Source: DASXYG01 sp036502625
GTDB taxonomy: Bacteria > Actinomycetota > Actinomycetes > Streptosporangiales > Streptosporangiaceae
Direction: 5' to 3'
Length of the DNA: 26,256 nucleotides
Assembly: GCA_036502625.1 (NCBI GenBank)
Contig: DASXYG010000132.1
Location: 1 to 26,256, forward strand
In this document: piece by piece, positions 14,619-22,403 of the stretch
How the letters are laid out: every line of letters begins with the position of its first letter
How positions within the stretch are numbered: position 1 is the first letter of the stretch
Made by a program: the position numbers and the translations under genes
The notes under the pieces: model-generated
What the model was told of the DNA's origin: nothing
The model's database searches: none
Seen by the model: only the letters and a program-made list of their open reading frames with translations

Positions 14619-16505
14619 ATGCCCCCCTTCTTCCGTGGCCCCACCCCGTTCGCCCACCGCTACCGCGACCTGGTGCGGATGGCGTACCTGGTGCTGTCGG
14701 CCGAGCTCGACGAGCACGGGCGGATGCTGCTCGCGCACCAGATGGTGAGCCGGTCGCTGCCGCGCCGGGCGCCGGCGCCGCGCGACGCCGACGCCGTGTA
14801 CCGGGCGGTGCGCGCCCGCGTGCTGGCCGAGGCGCTCGACGCGCCGCACCGCCTGCCGATGTGGCAGACCGTGTGGGGGTCGTGGCTGCGCGCCGCGCCC
14901 GTGCGCGCGGTGTCGGAGGAACTGGCGCTGGCCGCGGCGATCGCCGCGATGCCGCCGGAGTCGCGCGCGGCGTACGTCCTGGCCAACGTCGCGGGGCTGG
15001 CCGCGGACGAGGTGCGCACGGAGCTGGCGCGCGCGGGCGTCGCCGACCCGGACACCGCGATCCGCGGCGCGGACGGCGGGCGGCTCGGGCTCGACGCGGA
15101 GACGCAGCGCACGCTGCTGTCCCGGCCGGCGCTGGACCCGACGATCGTCCGGCTGTACGGCAGGCCGCCGCGGGTGACGCGGCCGATGGTGCTGGGCGCG
15201 GCGGCGGTCGCGCTCGTCCTGGTGGCCGGGGTCATCGGGGCGGCCGTGCTGTACGGGCGGTCGCCGGGGGCCGGGCCCGCGGCGGCGGCGCTGCACCCGG
15301 CGGCCGCGGACGGGCTCACCACGGTGGGCGGCGACGTGTGGCGCGACAGCACCCGGCTCGACCTCAGCGTCTGGCCCGCGCGCGGCGACCTGGCCGGCGA
15401 CCGTACGTTCACCAAGGCGGCGCTGGACGCGTGGAACGGCGGCCATCCGGTGGCGCACGACGGCGTGGACGGCGGGCCGCCGCCGCGCGACCCGCACCTG
15501 CTGTACGCCGGGCGCGTCGGGGCGGCGCGGGTGGCGCTGATGCTCGACGACGACCGCGTCGCGCGCTACACGCGCACCGGCGGGCGTACGGCGATCGAGG
15601 TGTTCTCCGACGCCCACCCGCTGCCCGGCGCCGCCGGGCCGCTGAAGCTCACCGAGTCCGGCGGCGCCGCGCGCTACCTGCTGCCGCCCTGGGTGCCGTC
15701 GCTGCGCGCGGCCACCACCGGGACCGACCGCGCGCACGACAAGGCGGCGTGGGCGCCGGTACCCGTGCGCGACGGCGTCACCGGCCCGGTGCCGGTCGCG
15801 TCCGCCGCGCCGGGCGGCTGCTGGCGCGGCCCCGTCCTCGACCTGGCGCAGCCGACGATCGCGCACGGCCGGTCGTACACCATGGCCGACCTCGGCGGCC
15901 TCACCCCGGCGCGGATGACGTACCAGCCGCCGCCGCCCGCGCCGATCCGCCGGCTCGGGCCGCACCAGATCGACGGTGACCACGAGGGGTCGCCGCAGGG
16001 GTTCGGCATCTGGGGGCGGCTCGGCTGCGTGGGGCCCGCGCCGTACGGGCGGTCGCGCGCGTCGACCGTCGAGGCGGCCAGCGCGTGGGAGTTCTGGTCG
16101 GGGAAGCTGCCCGCGGGCGGCGGGCGCGGCCACTGGGTGTGCGCGCGCTACACGTTCGCCGACGGCCACAGCGCCGTGCGCGTCGCGCTGCTCGGCGGCG
16201 ACGGCGGCACGCGCTGGGCGGTGCCCACCGGCGCCGCGCGCGACACCTGGGACTGCAGCAGGCTGAAGCGCGACCTGGTGACCGGCACGTGGTGGCGCGC
16301 GCCGTCCGGCAAGTGGTACTACCTCGGCGCGGGCAGCCGCCGGATCGTCGTCTTCACCGCGCACGGGCCGTTCCCGACGCCCAAGGTCAGCCACGACTTC
16401 CTCGTCGCGCCCGGCCCCACGGGCGGCGCGCGTCCGGCCGGGCGGGTCACCCTGGGCGGCCGGAACTACCACGACCAGGCGGTCTCGGCGTTCCAGGCGC
16501 CGTGA
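14619..16505 (+). CDS. Membrane-anchored protein with degenerate ECF-sigma-like N-terminus
   Basis: The product is 628 aa. Residues ~8-50 (HRYRDLVRMAYLVLSAELDEHG) resemble ECF sigma region 2, and ~104-142 (AAIAAMPPESRAAYVLANVAGLAADEV) resemble region 4, in the order of a SigE-type factor but with poor helix-turn-helix conservation. A membrane helix follows at ~189-212. The remaining ~415 residues would be outside the membrane; they are rich in Gly, Trp and Tyr, contain a few Cys, and match no fold I recognise. The ATG has GAGGAG about 6 nt upstream. It converges with the amine oxidase, 10 nt apart. It could be a membrane-tethered regulator, or an envelope protein whose N-terminus merely descends from a sigma factor. 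Confidence 0.7.
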   Translation: MPPFFRGPTPFAHRYRDLVRMAYLVLSAELDEHGRMLLAHQMVSRSLPRRAPAPRDADAVYRAVRARVLAEALDAPHRLPMWQTVWGSWLRAAPVRAVSEELALAAAIAAMPPESRAAYVLANVAGLAADEVRTELARAGVADPDTAIRGADGGRLGLDAETQRTLLSRPALDPTIVRLYGRPPRVTRPMVLGAAAVALVLVAGVIGAAVLYGRSPGAGPAAAALHPAAADGLTTVGGDVWRDSTRLDLSVWPARGDLAGDRTFTKAALDAWNGGHPVAHDGVDGGPPPRDPHLLYAGRVGAARVALMLDDDRVARYTRTGGRTAIEVFSDAHPLPGAAGPLKLTESGGAARYLLPPWVPSLRAATTGTDRAHDKAAWAPVPVRDGVTGPVPVASAAPGGCWRGPVLDLAQPTIAHGRSYTMADLGGLTPARMTYQPPPPAPIRRLGPHQIDGDHEGSPQGFGIWGRLGCVGPAPYGRSRASTVEAASAWEFWSGKLPAGGGRGHWVCARYTFADGHSAVRVALLGGDGGTRWAVPTGAARDTWDCSRLKRDLVTGTWWRAPSGKWYYLGAGSRRIVVFTAHGPFPTPKVSHDFLVAPGPTGGARPAGRVTLGGRNYHDQAVSAFQAP

Positions 16506-16515
16506 CGGGGGCGGG

Positions 16516-17877
16516 CTAGTCGGGCGCGGCCAGGACCTCGGCGGCGGCGCGCTCGCCGGACTGGACCGCGCCGTCCATGTAGCCGGTCCAGACGGTGGCG
16601 GTCTCGGTGCCCGCCCAGTGGAGGCGGCCGACCGGGGCGCGCAGGGCGTGGCCGAACTGGGTCCACGCGCCCGGCGTGAAGTGGGCGCTGTAGCAGCCGC
16701 GCGTCCACGGCTCGGACGTCCAGTCCTGCTCGATGTAGTCGACGGGCTTCGCGGCGCGCGGGCCGAAGAACCCGGCCAGCCCGTCGAGCACCTCGCGGCG
16801 CCGCTCCGCCGGGTCCGTACGGGACAGCCGCCGGGCCTGCGCGCCCTCCAGGAAGCCGAGCAGGATTCCGGGGTCGGCGTCCGGCGGGCAGTTGTCGAAG
16901 ACCACGCGGACGGCGCCGGTGTCGGCGTTGGCCTGGCCGGTGTAGCCGTCGGCGCGCCAGAACGGCTCGTCGTACACCGCCAGGCACTTGATCGCGGAGC
17001 CCATCGGGGCGTTCTGCGTGAGCTGGTCGCGCGCGGCGGGCAGCGGCGGGTCGTAGTCGACGCGCCCGGCCAGGGTGGGCGGTATCGCCAGGACCGCGCG
17101 CTTGGCGTCCACCGTGAGCCCGTCCGCGTGCACCGTCACCCGTCCGCCGCCGTGCACGACCCGGCGTACGGGATGGCCCAGGCGTACGGCGTCGCCGAGG
17201 CGGGCGGCCAGGCGCTGCGCGACGAGCTGGGAGCCGCCGACGAACCGCTCCTCCTGCGCGCCGCCCGAGACGTCGGTCAGCTTGCGCAGGCCGCCGGCGC
17301 TGCGGATGTAGAACAGCACGTGCAGCAGCGACACCTCGGCGGGCTCGCAGGCCAGCACGCCCTGCGTGAACAGCTCCACCATCATCGCGCCCATGCGGGT
17401 CTGCGCGTTGCGGCCCGCCCACACGCCGAAGCTGATCGCGTCGAGCGCGGCGGCGCGCGGCGTACGCCACGGCGCCTCGACGGGGACGCGCCTGGCCATC
17501 CGGTCCAGCGCGAAGACCAGCCGTCCCGTGTCGAGCAGCCCGACGGGGTTCACGCGCGGTATGTCGCCGGTGTACTCGACCCGGCGGCCGCCGAGCCGCA
17601 GCACCTTGCGGCCGGTGTCGTACGTCGGGTGGGTGGCCACGCCGAGGTCCGCGGCGAGCCGGGCGATGTGGTCCTGGCCGGGGCCGATCCACTGGCCGCC
17701 GACCTCGACGACCTTGCCGCCGCCGAGGTCGTGGTTCAGCGTGCGCCCGCCGACCCGGTCGCGCGCCTCGACGACCAGGACGTCGCGCCCCGCCGCGCGC
17801 AGCTCGGCCGCGGCGGTCAGCCCGGCGAGCCCGGCGCCCACGACGACCGTGTCGGCGCTCTCCGTTGCACTTGTCAT
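16516..17877 (-). CDS. Flavin-dependent amine oxidase (FAD/NAD(P)-binding)
   Basis: This 453-aa protein has an N-terminal Rossmann FAD site VVVGAGLAGL (GxGxxG at 14-19), ribose-binding E37 in VVEARD, and RVGGRT at 41-46. These typify the monoamine-oxidase family, which oxidises amines to imines with FAD and O2. The C-terminal FAD motif is GRLHWAGTETATVWTGYMDGA. The aromatic-rich middle region (FVGGSQLVAQRLA) fits the substrate domain. The substrate cannot be read. There is no signal peptide. I chose the ATG at 17877 because it directly precedes the Rossmann fold; upstream starts would translate across a dyad. It diverges from a DUF4190-like gene across 145 nt that carry a perfect 8-bp inverted repeat. 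Confidence 0.88.
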   Translation of the reverse strand: MTSATESADTVVVGAGLAGLTAAAELRAAGRDVLVVEARDRVGGRTLNHDLGGGKVVEVGGQWIGPGQDHIARLAADLGVATHPTYDTGRKVLRLGGRRVEYTGDIPRVNPVGLLDTGRLVFALDRMARRVPVEAPWRTPRAAALDAISFGVWAGRNAQTRMGAMMVELFTQGVLACEPAEVSLLHVLFYIRSAGGLRKLTDVSGGAQEERFVGGSQLVAQRLAARLGDAVRLGHPVRRVVHGGGRVTVHADGLTVDAKRAVLAIPPTLAGRVDYDPPLPAARDQLTQNAPMGSAIKCLAVYDEPFWRADGYTGQANADTGAVRVVFDNCPPDADPGILLGFLEGAQARRLSRTDPAERRREVLDGLAGFFGPRAAKPVDYIEQDWTSEPWTRGCYSAHFTPGAWTQFGHALRAPVGRLHWAGTETATVWTGYMDGAVQSGERAAAEVLAAPD

Positions 17878-17893
17878 GACCCGTCCATCTTTC

Positions 17894-17921
17894 ACCGGTT
17901 CCCGTCGCGAACCGGTAAAGT
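17894..17921. promoter_or_regulatory. Candidate operator at the amine oxidase / DUF4190 divergent promoter
   Basis: ACCGGTTC (17894-17901) and GAACCGGT (17909-17916) form a perfect inverted repeat with a 7-nt spacer. On the + strand the right arm runs into TAAAGT (17916-17921), a -10 match. On the - strand the other arm is followed by AAAGAT close to the amine oxidase start. One dimeric regulator could control both genes; its identity is unknown. Confidence 0.55.
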
Positions 17922-18022
17922 CGCGGCAATCCCCGGTCCGGGCCGTCCGACACCGGCCAACAGCGGTGCCGCGGGGAACCGTCCAGCGTGCCGCGGGCAT
18001 CTTGGTACGGGAGGTGGGGGAC

Positions 18023-18454
18023 ATGAGCGAGTACCCGGGACCGGACCACACAGGATGGCCCGCCACGACCGGGCAGCAGCCGCAGGACACCTACGGCGGG
18101 CCCGCGTACGAAGTGGCGCCGGCGCAGGTGTACCCGCCCGGCGGCTACCCGCCGCCGTACGCCTACGGATACGGCTACCACCCCGACCCCGGGGCGCGCG
18201 GCGGCGCGATCGCCGCGCTGATCACCGGCTGTATCGCGATCGTCGTCTGCGTGGGCCTGCTCGCGGTGCCGACCGCGATCCTCGGGGGCGTCGCGCTGAG
18301 CCGCGCCGACACCGATCCGGCCTCGGCGCGGCGGCTCACCAAGTGGGCGTGGATCGCCCTCGGCATCGGCGCCGGGCTGATGCTCCTGCTCTTCGTGGGC
18401 TACATCGTCCTCATGATCGTCATCGCCGGCAACGCCGCCTCCGACTCGTACTGA
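18023..18454 (+). CDS. DUF4190-like small membrane protein with Pro/Tyr/Gly-rich N-terminus
   Basis: The 143-aa product begins with ~55 residues rich in Pro, Gly and Tyr (YPPGGYPPPYAYGYGY). Two membrane helices follow, at about 60-87 and 107-135. The connecting loop holds ALSRADTDPASARRLTKWAW, the typical DUF4190 layout in which short-range helices flank a small polar loop. Function is unknown. The start has GGAGGTGGGGG upstream. The gene belongs to the same broad type as the 14042-14434 protein. A 10-bp tandem repeat begins in its stop codon. Transcription may start just after the dyad at 17894-17916, giving a leader of about 95 nt. Confidence 0.78.
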   Translation: MSEYPGPDHTGWPATTGQQPQDTYGGPAYEVAPAQVYPPGGYPPPYAYGYGYHPDPGARGGAIAALITGCIAIVVCVGLLAVPTAILGGVALSRADTDPASARRLTKWAWIALGIGAGLMLLLFVGYIVLMIVIAGNAASDSY

Positions 18455-18482
18455 CCCGCGCCGACCCGCGCCGACCCGCGCT
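18453..18482 (+). repeat. Three tandem 10-bp repeats
   Basis: GACCCGCGCC occurs three times end to end (18453-18462, 18463-18472, 18473-18482), the last copy with T for the final C. The array starts inside the TGA of the preceding gene. It looks like replication slippage in spacer DNA. Confidence 0.75.
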
Positions 18483-18487
18483 GCGCG

Positions 18488-18493
18488 TAATCT
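18488..18493 (+). promoter_or_regulatory. Possible -10 element of the xpb promoter
   Basis: TAATCT fits TAnnnT and lies 72 nt before the xpb start. A transcript from here would carry a ~65-nt leader containing the 9-bp hairpin at 18508-18527. No clear -35 box is visible. Confidence 0.35.
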
Positions 18494-18507
18494 CGTGAGC
18501 CGGGAAG

Positions 18508-18527
18508 ACCGCGCGGCTCCGCGCGGT
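18508..18527 (+). other. GC-rich hairpin in the xpb leader
   Basis: ACCGCGCGG (18508-18516) pairs perfectly with CCGCGCGGT (18519-18527). The 2-nt centre means the innermost pairs would open. No U-run follows. It could insulate or tune xpb translation, or end stray transcription from the upstream gene. Confidence 0.4.
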
Positions 18528-18565
18528 TGAACCGGTGAGTCCCACCGCGCAGGAGTTGGTTACGC

Positions 18566-20230
18566 GTGCCCGACGGCCCCCTTATCGTCCAGTCCGACAA
18601 GACGCTGCTGCTCGAGGTCGACCATCCGATGGCCGCCGACTGCCGCCGCGACATCGCGCCGTTCGCCGAGCTCGAACGGTCGCCGGAGCACGTCCACACG
18701 TACCGCATCAGCTCGCTGGCGCTGTGGAACGCGCGCGCCGCCGGCCACGACGCCGAGCAGGTCGTCGACGCCCTGATCCGCTACTCCCGCTACCCCGTGC
18801 CGAACGCCCTCCTGGTCGACATCGCCGACACCATGGGCCGCTACGGGCGGCTCGTGCTGCAGAACCACCCGACCTCCGGGCTCGTGCTGTCCGCGCTCGA
18901 CCACGCGGTGCTGGTCGAGGTGCTGCGGTCGAAGAAGGTCGAGCCGCTGGTCGGCAACCGCATCGACGACGACACCGTGGTCGTCCACCCGAGCGAGCGC
19001 GGCCACCTCAAGCAGGTGCTGCTCAAGCTCGGCTGGCCCGCCGAGGACCAGGCCGGATACGTCGACGGCGAGGCGCACGCCATCGGGCTGAGCTGCGACG
19101 ACCCGGAGCACGGCTGGGAGCTGCGCACGTACCAGCGCGAGGCGGCCGACGGCTTCTGGGACGGCGGCTCCGGCGTGGTCGTGCTGCCGTGCGGCGCCGG
19201 GAAGACGATCGTCGGCGCGGCCGCGATGGCCCGCGCCCAGGCCACGACCCTGATCCTGGTGACGAACACCGTGGCGGCCCACCAGTGGAAGACCGAGCTG
19301 CTGGCCCGTACGACCCTGACCGAGAGCGAGATCGGGGAGTACAGCGGCACCAAGAAGGAGATCCGCCCGGTCACGATCGCCACGTACCAGGTGATGACGA
19401 CCCGCAGGAAGGGCGTCTACCAGCACCTGGAGCTGTTCGACGCGCGCGACTGGGGGCTGGTCCTCTACGACGAGGTGCACCTTCTGCCCGCGCCGATCTT
19501 CCGGATGACCGCCGACCTCCAGGCGCGCCGCCGCCTCGGCCTCACCGCCACCCTGGTCCGCGAGGACGGCCGCGAGGGCGACGTGTTCTCGCTGATCGGG
19601 CCGAAGCGCTACGACGCCCCGTGGAAGGAGATGGAGCGGCAGGGCTGGATCGCGCCCGCCGACTGCGTCGAGGTCCGCGTCGCCCTGGCCGACTCCGAGC
19701 GGCTCGCGTACGCCACGGCCGAGCCGGAGGACCGCTACCGCTTCTGCGCCACCACGCCCACGAAGCTGCGCGTCGTCGAGGAGCTCGTCAACCGGCACAA
19801 GGGCGAGTCGCTACTGGTCATCGGGCAGTACATCGACCAGCTCGACGAGCTCGGCGAGCGGCTCGACGCCCCGGTGATCAAGGGCGAGACCCGCGTCAAG
19901 GAGCGCGAGCGGCTGTTCGACGCGTTCCGTACGGGCGAGATCACCACGCTGGTCGTCTCCAAGGTCGCGAACTTCTCCATCGACCTCCCCGAGGCGTCCG
20001 TGGCCATCCAGGTGTCCGGCGCGTTCGGGTCCCGCCAGGAGGAGGCCCAGCGCCTCGGCCGGGTGCTCCGCCCCAAGCGCGACGCGCGTACGGCCCGCTT
20101 CTACAACGTGGTCGCCCGCGACACCATCGACCAGGACTACGCGTCGCACCGCCAGCGCTTCCTCGCCGAGCAGGGCTACGCGTACCGCATCGTCGACTCC
20201 TCCGACGTCCTCGACGGCAAGGAGATCTGA
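18566..20230 (+). CDS. xpb: DNA repair helicase XPB (ERCC3-type, SF2)
   Basis: The 554-aa product is a 3'-5' DNA translocase of superfamily 2. Walker A is PCGAGKT (208-214, K213). The Walker B DEVH box is at 302-305 (LYDEVHLLPA). Motif III is LGLTATLVREDG with the XPB-specific RED motif at 332-334, and motif VI is QRLGRVLRP (495-503) with the arginine finger. Residues 1-180 form the XPB damage-recognition-type N-terminal region. Length fits the ~550-aa actinobacterial family. The GTG start has GGAG about 10 nt upstream. Bacterial XPB unwinds DNA in vitro, but its cellular role is poorly defined. Its usual Helicase_C_3 partner is encoded 4.5 kb upstream on the same strand. Confidence 0.95.
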   Translation: MPDGPLIVQSDKTLLLEVDHPMAADCRRDIAPFAELERSPEHVHTYRISSLALWNARAAGHDAEQVVDALIRYSRYPVPNALLVDIADTMGRYGRLVLQNHPTSGLVLSALDHAVLVEVLRSKKVEPLVGNRIDDDTVVVHPSERGHLKQVLLKLGWPAEDQAGYVDGEAHAIGLSCDDPEHGWELRTYQREAADGFWDGGSGVVVLPCGAGKTIVGAAAMARAQATTLILVTNTVAAHQWKTELLARTTLTESEIGEYSGTKKEIRPVTIATYQVMTTRRKGVYQHLELFDARDWGLVLYDEVHLLPAPIFRMTADLQARRRLGLTATLVREDGREGDVFSLIGPKRYDAPWKEMERQGWIAPADCVEVRVALADSERLAYATAEPEDRYRFCATTPTKLRVVEELVNRHKGESLLVIGQYIDQLDELGERLDAPVIKGETRVKERERLFDAFRTGEITTLVVSKVANFSIDLPEASVAIQVSGAFGSRQEEAQRLGRVLRPKRDARTARFYNVVARDTIDQDYASHRQRFLAEQGYAYRIVDSSDVLDGKEI

Positions 20231-20281
20231 GCCCCGTCCGACCTCGGCCTCCGTCGTCTTGATCGGTGCGTCATCGGGATT

Positions 20282-20301
20282 TAATCGAGCGCGATTAGGG
20301 T
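20282..20301 (+). promoter_or_regulatory. Dyad overlapping a leaderless promoter
   Basis: TAATCG-AGCG-CGATTA (20282-20297) is a perfect 6-bp inverted repeat. Its right arm overlaps TAGGGT (20296-20301), a -10 match 9 nt before the ATG at 20311. A repressor bound to the dyad would block the promoter. Confidence 0.45.
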
Positions 20302-20310
20302 CCACGTTCG

Positions 20311-20910
20311 ATGAGCACAGGAGAGCGCAGAGGATGCTCGGTCCTTGGGATCGTGGCTCTGGTCGTGGCCGGCGGGATCGGCTTTTTCATCTGGCAGACG
20401 TTCTTCACGGTCAAGCCCTTTGACGGGCCACTGAAGATCACCCACGATCTGAGCCAGGGCTGCTCGGATGCCCGCCGCTATTTTCCCTCGGCCGCCGCCT
20501 ACAGCGGCAGCGCCCCCCATCCGATCGCCATCTTCCGCGACGGCGACGGTTCGGGCGGTCAAGAAGACGAGGTCGTGCCGTCCGGCCTCGCCGATGACTC
20601 ATACCAAACGACCGACCCGGGAAAGGTCCAGCTCATCGCCTGCCTGGGCGGCGCCTCCAACGGCACCCGCATCGGCGACTGCGACTTCTCCGGAAGCGAC
20701 ACCCTTCCCCTTTATCGCGGCGAGTACGACGCCGTCCTCTACGAGGCCAAGACGGGTAAAAAGGTGGCCGAGGCCCATCTGGAGGGTTCCGAGAGCAAAA
20801 GCGACTGCCCGTACTCGCTGTACACCCAGGGAAGCCCAGACCTGCACACCAGCCCCGACTCGGTCGCGATCCAGAGGGCATTCGGCCCCTACGTCGAGTC
20901 CGCCCACTGA
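20311..20910 (+). CDS. Exported or membrane-anchored protein of unknown function, atypical composition
   Basis: The 199-aa product has a short basic N-terminus (RR) and one hydrophobic segment at about residues 10-29, acting as a signal anchor or uncleaved signal peptide. The ~165-residue extracytoplasmic domain contains cysteines in GCSDARR, ACLGG, DCDFSG and DCPYS, which could form two disulfides. I recognise no family. Codon use is less GC-biased than the neighbours (TTT, TAT, AAA and GAT appear), suggesting recent acquisition or relaxed selection. The ATG is supported by a -10 match 9 nt upstream, so a leaderless start is likely. It converges on plsX. Confidence 0.75.
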   Translation: MSTGERRGCSVLGIVALVVAGGIGFFIWQTFFTVKPFDGPLKITHDLSQGCSDARRYFPSAAAYSGSAPHPIAIFRDGDGSGGQEDEVVPSGLADDSYQTTDPGKVQLIACLGGASNGTRIGDCDFSGSDTLPLYRGEYDAVLYEAKTGKKVAEAHLEGSESKSDCPYSLYTQGSPDLHTSPDSVAIQRAFGPYVESAH

Positions 20911-20937
20911 CCGCTGACGTACGGGGTCGGACAGGTC

Positions 20938-22029
20938 CTAGGGGCGGCGGAGGGGGAAGCGGCGGTCCGGGGGCGTGTGGTCGCGGATGCGGTCGGTGAT
21001 GTGGCCGTGGGTCAGGTCGCTGGCGAGGTGGCAGGCCGCGGTGATGCCGGACGCCGTCGACGCCCCGTGCGCGATGACGACCGTGCCGGCGAGGCCGAGC
21101 AGGGCGGCGCCGCCGTACGTCTCGCTGTCCAGCCGGTTCCGGACACCCCGCAGGTGCTTGCGCTGGAGCCACGCGCCCGTACGGGCCAGGCGGGTGGACG
21201 TCATGGCGTCGAACATCTCGTGCGCGGTGTAGCGCACCGCGCCCTCGACGGTCTTCAGCGCGACGTTCCCGGTGAAGCCGTCGGTCACGACCACGGAGAC
21301 GCGGCCGGTCAGCAGGTCGTCGCCCTCCACGTTGCCGTCGAAGGACAGGCCGTGCGCCGCCGCGAGCAGGTCGTACGCCCTGCGGGTCAGCTTGTCGCCC
21401 TTGCTGTCCTCCTCGCCGATGTTCAGCAGGCCCACGGACGGGCGCGGGATGCCGAGCGCGACCTGGGCGTACGCGGCGCCGAGGTGGGCGAACTGGACGA
21501 GCATCTCGGGCTTGGGGTCGGCGGTGGCCCCGGCGTCCAGGAGCACCGTGGGGGTGGGCAGCGTGGGCAGGACGACGGCGAGCGCGGGGCGCGGCACGCC
21601 GTGCAGCGCGCGCAGCCGCAGCCGCGCGGTGGCCACGACGCCGCCGGTCGAGCCCGCGGACACCAGCGCGGACGCCTCGCCGTGGCGGATCAGGTGGCAC
21701 GCGACCGCGACGCTGGACCGCGGCCGCCGCCAGCTCGCCAGCGCGCCGGAGTCCATGGCCAGGGCGTCCTCGGCGTGCACGACCGGGATGTGGGCCTTGG
21801 GGTCCTGCGCGTCGAGGAGCGGGCGGATCTCCTGGGAGCGGCCCACCAGGACGACGCGGACGCCGTCGCGCGCGGCGGCCACGGCGCCGGCCACCGGCGC
21901 CTCCGGAGCGTGGTCGCCGCCCATGGCGTCGACCACGATCGGCAGGCCCGGCCGCGGCGGCGCGGACGCGGCCGGTTCGGCCGCGGCCTCGCCCTCGGGA
22001 TCGGCCGGACGCGCCGGGCCAGCGGGCAT
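20938..22029 (-). CDS. plsX: Phosphate acyltransferase PlsX
   Basis: The 363-aa enzyme converts acyl-ACP and phosphate to acyl-phosphate, the donor used by PlsY for glycerol-3-phosphate in membrane phospholipid synthesis. Family marks are VVDAMGGDHAPEAPV (32-46), SAGSTGGVVATA (usual SAGNTGA, here Ser for Asn), GLLNIGEEDSKGDKL, and VVTDGFTGNVALKTVEG. Length fits PlsX (~330-350 aa) plus a ~28-residue Pro/Ala-rich N-terminal extension. It is soluble or peripheral at the membrane. The ATG at 22029 has AAGGAG 5 nt upstream. No rpmF, acpP, fabH or rnc gene, often found near plsX, is present here. It diverges from the L,D-transpeptidase gene. Confidence 0.92.
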   Translation of the reverse strand: MPAGPARPADPEGEAAAEPAASAPPRPGLPIVVDAMGGDHAPEAPVAGAVAAARDGVRVVLVGRSQEIRPLLDAQDPKAHIPVVHAEDALAMDSGALASWRRPRSSVAVACHLIRHGEASALVSAGSTGGVVATARLRLRALHGVPRPALAVVLPTLPTPTVLLDAGATADPKPEMLVQFAHLGAAYAQVALGIPRPSVGLLNIGEEDSKGDKLTRRAYDLLAAAHGLSFDGNVEGDDLLTGRVSVVVTDGFTGNVALKTVEGAVRYTAHEMFDAMTSTRLARTGAWLQRKHLRGVRNRLDSETYGGAALLGLAGTVVIAHGASTASGITAACHLASDLTHGHITDRIRDHTPPDRRFPLRRP

Positions 22030-22403
22030 AACGCTCCTTCACCGCAGGAAGCCGGATTCGGACCGCGCGGCGTGCCGCGGGCGTACACGGCGGCGGAACG
22101 CGAGGTACGAACCTGAATCGTATGCGGGGGTTGTCTCCCGTCCGGCCACGGGGCGTCATCGGTGGCCGGGACCACACGACGCGCCGACAGCCGGACGGAC
22201 TTCTTCCACGGGTTCGCGCGTTGCACGTTAGACGATGTACGGGGGTGGCCGGATCCGTAACGGGGTCGGCCCCGTACGGCATCTTTACCCGATCTTTGAC
22301 GCAGGCCAGGCTGGTGTCGCCATGGTCGAGCGTCCTAGATGGTGAGACCTTGGCACGGCCGGGCACACGGGGGCCGGCCGACGACGATCTTGGAGGCCAC
22401 GTG
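22030..22403. other. Intergenic region between plsX and the L,D-transpeptidase gene
   Basis: I see no gene in this ~370-bp divergent region. Toward plsX the minus strand has TACGAT (revcomp of ATCGTA, near 22117), a possible -10. Toward the transpeptidase, TTGACG (22296-22301) resembles a -35 but lacks a well-spaced -10. GGAGG (22392-22396) is the ribosome-binding site. Confidence 0.5.

Noticed and set aside
14591..16472. Long alternative frames on both strands over the sigma-like membrane protein
   Set aside because: Products are low-complexity Arg/Ala/Gly sequences with no domain or start signal.
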